A DNA stretch of 64,000 nucleotides from Mucilaginibacter endophyticus (lineage in GTDB: Bacteria > Bacteroidota > Bacteroidia > Sphingobacteriales > Sphingobacteriaceae). Made by a program: the position numbers and the translations under genes. Shown in pieces: positions 34,031 to 42,872 of the stretch (position 1 is its first letter; every line of letters begins with the position of its first letter). Where the stretch lies: assembly GCF_003351025.1 (NCBI RefSeq), contig NZ_QPCG01000003.1, positions 795,281 to 859,280 on the forward strand, read 5' to 3'. The notes under the pieces were generated by a model, which was not told where the DNA came from, searched no databases, and was given only the letters and a program-made list of their open reading frames with translations.

Positions 34031-35350
34031 CTACGCTTTTATCCCCTCTTCACCCGGCGCATGGATTTGCTGCAGGGATAGCGGGATCAGTTTTTTTGTT
34101 TTAAGGTAAGTAATGCCAACGATAAGCATGGTCATACTGCCACCAAAAATTACCGATGGAACAGTGCCCAGTAATTGAGCAGCGGTACCCGATTCAAATG
34201 CACCGATCTCATTTGATGACCCGATGAACATCTGGTTTACTGCCGATACCCTGCCACGCATATGGTCAGGAGTTAAAAGCTGCATCAGTGTACCTCGGAT
34301 GATCACACTGATACTATCAAAGGCACCTTCGGTAAAAATGAATACCAGCGACAAGTAAAAATTTGTTGATAAACCGAAACATAAAATTGACAGGCCGAAA
34401 CCGGTTACGGCAATAAGCAGGTTACGCCACGGCTTACCCATCGGCGAAAAACGTGTCATGACCAGCATGGTAAGTACCGCGCCCAATGATGACATGGCCC
34501 TCATGACACCCAACCCCTCTGCACCTACCTTTAATATCTCGTTGGCAAAAACCGGTAACAAAGCAACCGCGCCGCCAAAAAACACCGAAAACAAGTCGAG
34601 GCTCATGGCACCTATCATCATCTTATTACTAAATACAAAGTGAATCCCCTCCGAAAGGCTTTTCCAGATACTTTCTTTAGGAACATATTGCGCAGGGTAT
34701 TTTCTGAGCATGAAAACCAGCACCAATGATACCAGCAGCAAAAACAAAATACAGCCAAAAACAGCCGTAATCCCCGTTAAACCAGGTACAATCTTATCGG
34801 CATAACCATATATCAAACCACCTGCGGCCGGGCCTAAAATAGATGCCACCTGCCAGCTGCTGCTGCTCCAGGTGCTGCCATTAGGGTATAATTCTTTAGG
34901 GATACTATTAGCGTAAATGGTAAACGTGGCAGGACCATAAAAGGCGCGGGCCACGCCGTTACAAAATATCATGCTATACATGATGGGCACTATCCAGGCT
35001 GCATGGATAATATTGCTCATGCTTTTTAGCGTAACGGTAAACATCACCAGGGATGTAAGCAACACACCGGTAAAAATCAGCAAAAGCATTTTACGCTTTT
35101 CTGATTTATCGGCAATATAGCCGCCGTACAAAGCAATACCGATAGCCGGAATAGCCTCGCACAAGCCAATATAGCCAAGCGCTATTTTACTATGAGTAAT
35201 GCTGTAAATGTAAAAGCCGAGGACTACGGCTTGCATGGAATATGCAAAGGTGAAACAAAAACGCATGCCTATGTAAGATCTGAAATCTTTATAACGCAAT
35301 GCTGCAAAGGAGTCTACTTTCTGGGGTTTACTATCGCCTTCTTCGGTCAC
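34031..35350 (-). CDS. MFS transporter
   Basis: 439 residues with about twelve hydrophobic helices; the loop between helices 2 and 3 has GGYIADKSEKRKMLL, the MFS motif A pattern. Helix 5 region contains PAAGGLIYG. It belongs to the group related to enterobactin-exporter-like/multidrug carriers (EntS-like), and ends with a charged cytoplasmic tail. The start codon is GTG: no in-frame ATG precedes it and the -7 element at 35376-35383 fits. The substrate is unknown. Confidence 0.88.
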   Translation of the reverse strand: MTEEGDSKPQKVDSFAALRYKDFRSYIGMRFCFTFAYSMQAVVLGFYIYSITHSKIALGYIGLCEAIPAIGIALYGGYIADKSEKRKMLLLIFTGVLLTSLVMFTVTLKSMSNIIHAAWIVPIMYSMIFCNGVARAFYGPATFTIYANSIPKELYPNGSTWSSSSWQVASILGPAAGGLIYGYADKIVPGLTGITAVFGCILFLLLVSLVLVFMLRKYPAQYVPKESIWKSLSEGIHFVFSNKMMIGAMSLDLFSVFFGGAVALLPVFANEILKVGAEGLGVMRAMSSLGAVLTMLVMTRFSPMGKPWRNLLIAVTGFGLSILCFGLSTNFYLSLVFIFTEGAFDSISVIIRGTLMQLLTPDHMRGRVSAVNQMFIGSSNEIGAFESGTAAQLLGTVPSVIFGGSMTMLIVGITYLKTKKLIPLSLQQIHAPGEEGIKA

Positions 35351-35375
35351 TTGTATAGTTTTTTATGATGTGCCG

Positions 35376-35383
35376 CAAAGGTA
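35376..35383 (-). promoter_or_regulatory. -7 element of the MFS gene
   Basis: Exact TACCTTTG on the minus strand; predicted leader of about 19 bases before the GTG start. No -33 TTG at the usual spacing. Confidence 0.45.
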
Positions 35384-35439
35384 GATATTTTTTTGAACCT
35401 TGATTAGCAGGATTAAAGGATGAACTTGAGATGAAGACC

Positions 35440-35531
35440 GTCTGAACTTGAATTTGGGGGAATTAAGTAATGAACAGAAAACTAATCAGATTCAATAAAT
35501 TCTTTAATTCGTTTAATTCGAGTTCAGACAA
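35440..35531 (+). repeat. TTGTCTGAAC inverted-repeat element, copy 3
   Basis: Ends GTCTGAACTTGAATT (35440-35454) and AATTCGAGTTCAGACAA (35515-35531); the right half carries AATTC words at about 9-base steps. It lies between two genes read on the minus strand, yet has the same plus orientation as the other copies. Confidence 0.75.
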
Positions 35532-35574
35532 CATCATGGTCATCCTCTAATCCTAATAATCATGGTTCAGGTGT

Positions 35575-36954
35575 TTACAATCCGTGCTGATCTATCAAAT
35601 AAATTAACGCTGCCATACCAGCTGCGCCAAGTTCAAGCTCACGTTTATTTACGTTTTCAAAAACATCTTTGGCGGTATGGTGCAGGTCAAAATAACGTTG
35701 CGAATCCGGGCGGAAACCAATTAGCACTACGCCTGGCAAAGTTTCCTTCATTGGCTCAATATCAGTACCGGCACCACCGATGGTTAATTTGTCAACATCA
35801 TAAGGTTCCAGAATTGATTTGAAATTATCGTTCACCTTTTTGATAAAATCTTTCGATACATCGGCAAAACTGAAACCGCGGGGAGTAAAACCACCTTCGT
35901 CGGTTTCAATAGCCGCGATATGCTGCTCCTTGTTTTGGGCAGCCAGCTCGGCGTATTTGGAGCCGCCTTTATGGCCGTTCTCCTCATTCATGAAAAGTAC
36001 AGCGCGTACTGAGTTTTTAGGTTTATAGCCTACGGTTTTAAAAATACGCAATACTTCAACCGACTGCATTACACCGGTACCATCGTCATAGGCGCCTTCG
36101 GCCAAATCCCAAGAATCCAGGTGACCGCCAACAGTAATAAACTTGTTAGGGTTTTCGGAGCCGGTTATTTCGCCGATAACGTTATATGATTTCACATCGG
36201 GCAATAACTCACAGTTTTGTTTAAAGTAAAATTTTGCCGCAGGGAATTTTCTCAGTTTAAGCATAGCACTCAATTTATTTGCCGCCTTAGTTGAGATAGC
36301 TGCCGCCGGAATTATTTTACTTCCCGGGGTAGCAAGTGTAGCGCCGGTATGCGGGTAATCGTCAATAATTTCGGTAAGGGAACGTACAATTACGCCAGCT
36401 GCGCCAAGTTTGGCTGCAACGGCAGGCCCCATAAAGCGTTGATCTCCTGCTGTACCGTATGCCATACCAGTTTCAATAAAACGAGGATCAAAAGCACGGT
36501 TAAAGAAAACTATTTTTCCCTTTACCACATTTTCGCCAAGGGCTTCAAGCTCCTTGATACTTTTAACTTCTATAACATTGGCAGTGATACCTGCTTTTGG
36601 TGTAGCAATGCTCATCCCCAAAGCAACAATTGGAACCGGGATGCGGGTTTTACCGTCAATAATTGCGGCCTCCTCTTTTGCTCCGCGTACCCAGTGTGGT
36701 ACCATTACTTCCTGCAGGTAAACTTTGTCAAAACCGTAGCTATCCATCAGTTTTTTACTCCAGTCAACAGCTTTTTGCGCATTGTCCGAACCACTTATAC
36801 GCTGGCCAATATTTTTACACAGGTAATGCAGGTTTTCATAACACTGGCCATTAACCAGTGCCTCATCATACATTTTACGAATAGCTAATGAATCCTGTGC
36901 TTTTACTTGTGCGCACAGTAACACGGCAGAAAATAGAAAGGAAAATTTCTTCAT
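35575..36954 (-). CDS. Secreted M28-family metallopeptidase
   Basis: 459 residues. Signal peptide (FSFLFSAVLLCAQVKAQ), a PA-type protease-associated insert (about 110-230) and the M28 catalytic domain with the two-zinc ligand set: His278 in GGHLDSW, Asp290 in GAYDDGTG, Glu324/Glu325 in FMNEENGHKGG, then ETDEGG and DLHHTAKD further on. It is an aminopeptidase or carboxypeptidase working in the periplasm on peptides; the exact specificity cannot be read. Its -7 element (36978-36985) precedes it. Confidence 0.9.
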   Translation of the reverse strand: MKKFSFLFSAVLLCAQVKAQDSLAIRKMYDEALVNGQCYENLHYLCKNIGQRISGSDNAQKAVDWSKKLMDSYGFDKVYLQEVMVPHWVRGAKEEAAIIDGKTRIPVPIVALGMSIATPKAGITANVIEVKSIKELEALGENVVKGKIVFFNRAFDPRFIETGMAYGTAGDQRFMGPAVAAKLGAAGVIVRSLTEIIDDYPHTGATLATPGSKIIPAAAISTKAANKLSAMLKLRKFPAAKFYFKQNCELLPDVKSYNVIGEITGSENPNKFITVGGHLDSWDLAEGAYDDGTGVMQSVEVLRIFKTVGYKPKNSVRAVLFMNEENGHKGGSKYAELAAQNKEQHIAAIETDEGGFTPRGFSFADVSKDFIKKVNDNFKSILEPYDVDKLTIGGAGTDIEPMKETLPGVVLIGFRPDSQRYFDLHHTAKDVFENVNKRELELGAAGMAALIYLIDQHGL

Positions 36955-36977
36955 ATAAATAGCGGGATCAGTTTCAA

Positions 36978-36985
36978 CAAATATA
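36978..36985 (-). promoter_or_regulatory. -7 element of the M28 peptidase gene
   Basis: Exact TATATTTG on the minus strand, predicted transcript start about 17 bases before the start codon. Confidence 0.45.
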
Positions 36986-37070
36986 TTATTTGAGCGCTAA
37001 AGGACGAACCTGTAATAAAAGAAATTGACCGCCATAAAAAGTGCGCTTACCTCACTTGCAAACTACCAAT

Positions 37071-38951
37071 CTACTCCGCGCTGTTAAAAGCCTGCATATC
37101 TATCAGCTTTTTGTAGAGGCCATTGTTTTGTAACAGCTCCAGGTGCGAACCGCGTTCAACAACCCTGCCGTTTTCAAGTACGATAATGGTATCGGCGTTT
37201 TGGATTGTGCTTAAGCGGTGAGCTATAATAAGTGAAGTGCGGTTCTTCATCAGGTTATTCAGAGCTTCCTGTACCAGTTTTTCAGATTCGGTATCCAGTG
37301 CCGAAGTCGCCTCATCCAAAAGCATAATCGGCGGATTGTTGAGTACAGCGCGGGCAATACAGATCCGTTGACGCTGCCCCCCGGATAATTTGGTACCACG
37401 GTCACCGGTGTTAGTTTGGTAACCGTTTGGCGTTTCCATAATAAAATTATGGGCGTTGGCTATCCGCGCGGCGGCTTCAACCTCCTGCTGCGTTACTCCA
37501 GTTTTGCCAAAGGCTATATTATTAAAAATGGTATCGTTAAACAATATCGACTCCTGGTTAACTACCCCCATTAATGACCTTAATGAATTGGCAGTAACAC
37601 TCTTGATGTCATGACCGTCGATAGAAATAATACCCGATTGCGGTTCGATAAAACGTGGTAGCAAGTCCATCATGGTTGATTTACCTCCGCCCGACGGGCC
37701 AACCAGTGCTACCGTTTTTCCCTTAGGTATTTCAAGGTTTAAATCATGCAACACGTATTTTTCTATCGAAGCCAGCGGCTTGTCATTTTGATCATCCTCT
37801 TTTACATCGGGCTTAATGGTATAAGCAAATGATACATTTTCAAATTTGATCTTATCTTCAAAAGCTGAAAGCTCGATGGCGTTAGGTTGATCTACAATTT
37901 GTGGTTTCTCATCAATTAAGCTTAACACGCGTTCACCTGCGGCAATGCCCGAGTGAATATTACTAAATGAATCAGAAATGGCCTTAGCAGGGCGCATCAC
38001 TTGTGAAAACAAGGCGATGTAACCCACAAAACCTGCCGCCGTGAGTGAGCTTTGATGGCTTATGATTAATGAGCCTCCATATAAAACAATACAGGACACC
38101 ATCAAAACCCCCATAAATTCAGATACAGGCGAGGCCAACTGCTGACGCCTGGCCATACTTTTGGTTATTTGTGAATAATTTACGTTTTCATCGTTAAAGC
38201 GTTTCTTGATAAAATCCGTTGCATTAAATGCTTTTATTATTTTAACCCCGGATAATGCCTCATCAAGATAGCTGATCATATTGCTATATGTTTTTTGTGA
38301 AGCTATGGCCTGTTCCTTTAATTTTTTAACTATTCGCGATATAACAAAGGCCGAAACGGGGATCACAAGCATGGAGAATAACGTAAGTTGATACGAAATC
38401 CAGAATAAGCTTGCCAGGTAGGCTATCAGTTGCAGCGGCTCTTTAAATATTACCTGTAAAGTTCCTGTAACCGAAAACTGTACAACCTGTACATCGGCAG
38501 ATATCTTGGCTATGATGTCGCCCTTACGTTCGTTACTAAAATAGCCTGTATGCAGATCCATCACATTGTTAAACACCGTTTTGCGCAAGTTTAATAACGT
38601 ATAAATACGCAGGTTTTCCATTATCCTTTGCGACAGATACCTGAATATGTTGCTTAGTAAAACTGAGGCAACAATAATTAAGCATACAAACTTTAGCGCG
38701 CCGGTTTGTCCGTAAGTATGGTTAGCCAGTGCAGCATAATAGTCAAAGTTTGCAGACAGGTCTACCCAGTGGGCTGGTTTAACAAGTGCTTTATTATGCG
38801 ATTTTTCGTCAAAAAGAGTTGAAAGAAGTGGCGCGAGCAAAGCAAGGTTTAATGTGCTGAATATTACTGTGAATATAGTACAAATGGCGTAAGGAAATGC
38901 GAATTTGCCAATTGGGCGGGCAAACGACAAAAGCCTGAAATAAATCTTCAT
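37071..38951 (-). CDS. MsbA-like ABC exporter (fused permease and ATPase)
   Basis: 626 residues. Six-helix exporter membrane domain (about 15-345) followed by an ATPase domain with Walker A GPSGGGKST, signature LSGGQRQRICIARAVL and Walker B MLLDEATSALDTES. An insert near residue 395 (KEDDQNDKP) is unusual but small. It resembles lipid A/lipid-flipping exporters of the MsbA type; the glycosyltransferases downstream (39102-41094) suggest an envelope-lipid role. It functions as a homodimer in the inner membrane. Confidence 0.9.
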   Translation of the reverse strand: MKIYFRLLSFARPIGKFAFPYAICTIFTVIFSTLNLALLAPLLSTLFDEKSHNKALVKPAHWVDLSANFDYYAALANHTYGQTGALKFVCLIIVASVLLSNIFRYLSQRIMENLRIYTLLNLRKTVFNNVMDLHTGYFSNERKGDIIAKISADVQVVQFSVTGTLQVIFKEPLQLIAYLASLFWISYQLTLFSMLVIPVSAFVISRIVKKLKEQAIASQKTYSNMISYLDEALSGVKIIKAFNATDFIKKRFNDENVNYSQITKSMARRQQLASPVSEFMGVLMVSCIVLYGGSLIISHQSSLTAAGFVGYIALFSQVMRPAKAISDSFSNIHSGIAAGERVLSLIDEKPQIVDQPNAIELSAFEDKIKFENVSFAYTIKPDVKEDDQNDKPLASIEKYVLHDLNLEIPKGKTVALVGPSGGGKSTMMDLLPRFIEPQSGIISIDGHDIKSVTANSLRSLMGVVNQESILFNDTIFNNIAFGKTGVTQQEVEAAARIANAHNFIMETPNGYQTNTGDRGTKLSGGQRQRICIARAVLNNPPIMLLDEATSALDTESEKLVQEALNNLMKNRTSLIIAHRLSTIQNADTIIVLENGRVVERGSHLELLQNNGLYKKLIDMQAFNSAE

Positions 38952-38969
38952 TAAATAATTTTAAAAGTA

Positions 38970-38977
38970 CAAAGCTA
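38970..38977 (-). promoter_or_regulatory. -7 element of the ABC exporter gene
   Basis: Exact TAGCTTTG on the minus strand; predicted start about 12 bases before the ATG. Confidence 0.42.
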
Positions 38978-39101
38978 ACAGTATTTAATAAATAATGTGA
39001 ATAGCCACCAGCTTGTGACATTGCAACCAACTACGTTAGCATCCGTTATCTAACGAAACAATAGACGGTAATACTATTTTTTACCGGTGATTTATTTGCA
39101 A

Positions 39102-40088
39102 TCAAGAGGCAAGCACCCGATCGATAGCTGTACGAATATTCTCTTTAACCACAACGTAAGGTACATATTTGCCCTTACCTATGGCGTTTTGTTTAAATGC
39201 CTGTTTATAAACTTTCATTGCAGGCAGCTTTTTTAAGTACTGGCGATAGGCATCAAAGTAATAAAACTTACCACTTATCCATTTTACCGATAGCGACAGG
39301 AAAGTAATTAACGACCATAAGTACAGCCTGATGCCATTCAGGTGAAAAAAATGAAGTAACAGCCTGTTCCGGGTGCTTATAGTTTTGATCTTCTTTTTTG
39401 AACTGTGCGATTTTATAGTTGCAGAAACCGCATGGAAGCAAACAGCATTATGCTCATAATAACATTGCCAACCATTTTCCCAGGCCCTCAACGACAGGTC
39501 AAGATCTTCATGGTAAAACGGCGAAAATATTTCATTAAAGCCGCCAAGCTCGTTCAGCTTTTCCCGGTTAACCAATGCGTTGGCACCGCTTAAATAAAAA
39601 GAGTACACCGGGCTATCAGTGTTAACAGGTATGTTTTTGAAATGATTGATCTTAAACCAGGAAGGCAACGGATACTTGCATGATTCTGCAACATCGCCGG
39701 TACCTTCATCAATGATTTTGCCCATTACACCAAAGGTGCCGGGGTTGTCAAAATATTTTAATTGCGTATCAAAGTAATGTTCATCAAGTTTAATATCGCT
39801 GTTAAGCAACAGCACCAGTTCAAGTTTTGCAGAGGCTATACCTTTATTAATATTGATTGAAAAACCGCTGTTTTCCCGGTTTTCGATAAGGATGACATCC
39901 GGATAGTTGGTTCTGACAAACGAAACACTCTCATCTGTAGATGCATCGTCGCTTATTATAACCTCATAAGGGAGCCCGCTGTTTTTTAAGGCCTGGTAAA
40001 CAGAAGGAAGGTTTTTGCTTAATAGTTTAATACCATTATAATTAGGTATTACAACCGATATTCCTCCATTAATATTGGTATTATCCAT
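39102..40088 (-). CDS. Family 2 glycosyltransferase
   Basis: 328 residues. GT-A fold start ISVVIPNYNGIKLLSKNL, metal/nucleotide motifs IISDDASTDESV and LLLNSDIKLDE, then FNEIFSPFYHEDLDLSLRA, as in rhamnosyl- and other GT2 enzymes. A short hydrophobic helix lies near residues 250-270. It begins within the last bases of the GT9 gene (eight-base overlap, start ATG at 40088), so both are made from one transcript. It adds a sugar to a surface glycan or lipopolysaccharide core; donor unknown. Confidence 0.9.
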   Translation of the reverse strand: MDNTNINGGISVVIPNYNGIKLLSKNLPSVYQALKNSGLPYEVIISDDASTDESVSFVRTNYPDVILIENRENSGFSININKGIASAKLELVLLLNSDIKLDEHYFDTQLKYFDNPGTFGVMGKIIDEGTGDVAESCKYPLPSWFKINHFKNIPVNTDSPVYSFYLSGANALVNREKLNELGGFNEIFSPFYHEDLDLSLRAWENGWQCYYEHNAVCFHAVSATIKSHSSKKKIKTISTRNRLLLHFFHLNGIRLYLWSLITFLSLSVKWISGKFYYFDAYRQYLKKLPAMKVYKQAFKQNAIGKGKYVPYVVVKENIRTAIDRVLAS

Positions 40089-41094
40089 TAATAATGAATT
40101 TATTATTATACCATACATTAATTTTTTCGCTTACCATATCTGTAGTTATGCCGTTAAGATCAATAGTTTGGCTTTCAAGGTAGCTTGCTTTTTTTCCCAG
40201 CGGGGCCCAGCGCTCTGGGTGGATTGGCCGTACAGACGGGAACAATCCAAGCGTGTTTATACCAGATGCCGCCGCCACATGTAATGGGCCGGTGCCCGAA
40301 GCTAAAAGCCCGTCGGCGGTTGCAATAAAAGCAATCAGCTCGTCAAGCGACATTTTACCCGTCATATCTATAACAGTTTCGGGAAGGCTTTTTATCCAGT
40401 CGGCCAGTAATTGTTTCTCCTTGTCTGATCCGGTGATGATGATATTAAACTTATCAGCAGGCAAACCGGTGATTAGCTTGCCGTAATTCTCAAGCCCCCA
40501 TTCCATCCCACTACCGTGCGATTTTGGATGGACAATCAGGTTGAATTTATTTTGATTAAACACTTTGCTAAGCGCTTGCGGCAATACTGTCTTGCTTTCG
40601 AACTCATTATGTTCAATTACCGCTGCAAGCGGTTGCACATCTTTCAAACCAAAAGGCTGCAGCAAAATGAGGTTAAGCTGAGCTTCGTGCAGGTTGGATT
40701 TTTTGCGGCTTAGCTTTACCAGCTTATCACAGGTATACCAGTGAAAAACGCGGTTTGTTGTTCCTATACGTAATTTAATGCCTGCCTGCCTGCATAAGCT
40801 GGCTACATGTTTATTTGGAAAAACATGGATTACCGCATCAATGTTTTTTTCCTTTAAGTAGCTAACCTGCTCATTAGGCTGTAACTTTTTAAGGTCGTCG
40901 TAATTAATGAAATGATTAACAGCGGTGCAACTGTTTATTATAGGTTTGGTGTACGTACGACCCAAAAATGATACGGTAGTGCCCGGCAAAAGCTCTTTAA
41001 TATATGCTGCCATTGGCAGGGTAAGTACAACATCGCCAATAGCATCAACTCTGCTTATTAAAACATGTTTAATTGTAGTGTGATCAATTTGCAT
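40081..41094 (-). CDS. Family 9 glycosyltransferase (heptosyltransferase-like)
   Basis: 337 residues. The fold and motifs match ADP-heptose:LPS heptosyltransferases: VLISRVDAIGDVVLTLPMAA at the N-terminus, HPKSHGSGMEWGLENYGKLI in the middle and ASGTGPLHVAAASGINTLGLF at the donor site. It likely transfers a heptose or related sugar in lipopolysaccharide core assembly. First gene of the GT9-GT2 operon; the exporter gene lies downstream on the same strand. Confidence 0.9.
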   Translation of the reverse strand: MQIDHTTIKHVLISRVDAIGDVVLTLPMAAYIKELLPGTTVSFLGRTYTKPIINSCTAVNHFINYDDLKKLQPNEQVSYLKEKNIDAVIHVFPNKHVASLCRQAGIKLRIGTTNRVFHWYTCDKLVKLSRKKSNLHEAQLNLILLQPFGLKDVQPLAAVIEHNEFESKTVLPQALSKVFNQNKFNLIVHPKSHGSGMEWGLENYGKLITGLPADKFNIIITGSDKEKQLLADWIKSLPETVIDMTGKMSLDELIAFIATADGLLASGTGPLHVAAASGINTLGLFPSVRPIHPERWAPLGKKASYLESQTIDLNGITTDMVSEKINVWYNNKFIING

Positions 41095-41434
41095 TACCGC
41101 TTCAGTTACATTTTGCGTAAAACTGCAATAATAACGATATATTAACTCATGTATTGATAAATTTTATGGATTGTTTTTAAGGCGACCATTCCACGATATA
41201 TTAAATCAGGATTGATAGAAATAATGGCTGACCGAAAAAGCATACAACGCGATGAACACGAAATGACGGAAACAGGCATAAAAAAAGCTTCAGCCTGATA
41301 TAGCTGAAGCTTAAGATAAATTTAATCTTGATCTGTATAGTTTTGTGGATACTTATTGTATAGTATTTGTTTAGCTTAATGTAAACAAAAGATAACCCCT
41401 CGCAGATTTGTTTATATTTTTTTAACAACAAACA
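41095..41434. other. Intergenic stretch with a terminator
   Basis: 340 bases between aminopeptidase P and the GT9 gene. It holds a strong minus-strand terminator (41287-41315), a short plus-strand frame of 24 codons (41223) that I do not accept as a gene, and otherwise A/T-rich DNA carrying the GT9 promoter region. Confidence 0.5.
41287..41315 (-). terminator. Terminator downstream of aminopeptidase P
   Basis: Stem AAGCTTCAGC / GCTGAAGCTT with a seven- or eight-base T run on the minus strand, about 120 bases past the stop codon. Confidence 0.8.
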
Positions 41435-42724
41435 TTAACTATTCATGATTTCTTCAATATGATCTGCCTCAACGGGGATGTCTCCCATTAAGTCGGTATT
41501 GCCGCTGGCGGTTATAAGGATATTGTTCTCGAGGCGGATACCTAATCCCTCTTCAGCAATATAAATTCCGGGTTCGCAGGTTAATATGTTGCCAACTTCA
41601 AAAGGTTTATATCGGCTTGCATAATCATGTACATCAAGCCCAAGATGGTGCGATGTACCATGCATAAAATACTTTTTATATAGCGGTGCGTTTTTGTCCT
41701 GCTTTTCAACATCGTGGCGGTCAAGCAAACCAAGGCCAATGAGTTCGCTGGTCATGATTTTACCAACCTCGTCCTGATATTCATTCCATACTGTACCTGC
41801 TACAATAAGCTTCGTGGCTTCACGCATTACATTTAAAACGGCATTGTAAACCTTGCGCTGGCGTGGGTTAAAGCGGCCGTTAACAGGTATTGAACGGGTC
41901 ATATCGGCGTTGTAATTACCGTATTCGGCACCGAAATCAAGCAGTATTACATCACTATCCTTACATACCTGATTATTATCGTTATAGTGCAATACAATTG
42001 CGTTGGGCCCTGATGCAATAATGGGATTATAGGCATGCCCGGTAGCCCGCTGACGAATAAATTCATGAATAATTTCCGCCTCTATTTCATACTCGGTAAC
42101 ACCAGGCTTAGTGTATTTTAAAACTCGTACAAAAGCATCACGGGTTATGTTGCAGGCCTTTTGAGTAAGCTCAATTTCGATGTCGGATTTGATAACTCTC
42201 AGGTCGCGTAAAATTGGCGCCGAGCGGGTGTAGTTATGAAGCGGATACTTTAATTTAAGTGCTTCGTACATACGATAATCACGGTAAGGCACGGTGTGCG
42301 CGTACCTGTCATTTTCGTTAGTATTAATGTATATATTTTCGGCATAGTTAATAATGCTATGCAGTATTGTATCATACTCCTGCAGCCAAAAAATGCTCTC
42401 TATCCCTGATGCTTCACGAGCTTCTTCTTTGGTGTACTTGTGGCCTTCCCAAATAGCAATGTGTTCGTTGGTTTGTCTTAAAAAAAGTACTTCCCTGTAT
42501 GCTTTATTAGGACAATCCGGGTATAAAACCAGGATACTCTGCTCCTGATCGATGCCTGTTAAATAAAAAAAGTCGGGATTCTGCTTGAACATAAATGCCT
42601 GATCGCCACTACGCGGAAATTCGTCATTGGCATGAAAAATAGCGATGGAGTTGGATTTTGTTCGCGAGACGAAATTTTTTCTATTATTCGTAAATAAGCT
42701 ATTCTTTATCGGCAGATATTTCAT
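41435..42724 (-). CDS. pepP: Xaa-Pro aminopeptidase (aminopeptidase P)
   Basis: 429 residues, M24B family. The dinuclear manganese site residues sit in DFGAEYGNYNADMTRS, HGTSHHLGLDVHD, LTCEPGIYI and IRLENNILI; the N-terminal domain (1-170) is the creatinase-type regulatory half with DEFPRSGDQAFMFKQN. It removes the N-terminal residue before proline in the cytoplasm. Single gene with its own terminator. Confidence 0.93.
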   Translation of the reverse strand: MKYLPIKNSLFTNNRKNFVSRTKSNSIAIFHANDEFPRSGDQAFMFKQNPDFFYLTGIDQEQSILVLYPDCPNKAYREVLFLRQTNEHIAIWEGHKYTKEEAREASGIESIFWLQEYDTILHSIINYAENIYINTNENDRYAHTVPYRDYRMYEALKLKYPLHNYTRSAPILRDLRVIKSDIEIELTQKACNITRDAFVRVLKYTKPGVTEYEIEAEIIHEFIRQRATGHAYNPIIASGPNAIVLHYNDNNQVCKDSDVILLDFGAEYGNYNADMTRSIPVNGRFNPRQRKVYNAVLNVMREATKLIVAGTVWNEYQDEVGKIMTSELIGLGLLDRHDVEKQDKNAPLYKKYFMHGTSHHLGLDVHDYASRYKPFEVGNILTCEPGIYIAEEGLGIRLENNILITASGNTDLMGDIPVEADHIEEIMNS

Positions 42725-42799
42725 ATTTATCGGTTGAATATTTTATTAAATCATTTTTTTTTAGTTATTTGTGTAACTATTACAATTTTTGGAACAATG

Positions 42800-42834
42800 T
42801 TTGGTCATGGATTCAAACATAATTACTAAATTTG
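42800..42834 (+). promoter_or_regulatory. Promoter of the OmpA-like gene
   Basis: TTTG (42800-42803), 23-base spacer, exact TAAATTTG (42827-42834). Transcript start predicted about 33 bases before the start codon. Confidence 0.65.
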
Positions 42835-42872
42835 AAAAAAATCACAATTAAAATCGTTTAATCTTAAAAACT

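Noticed and set aside
41223..41297. 24-codon plus-strand frame before the GT9 gene
   Set aside because: Charged low-complexity peptide running into a terminator hairpin; no conservation evidence.
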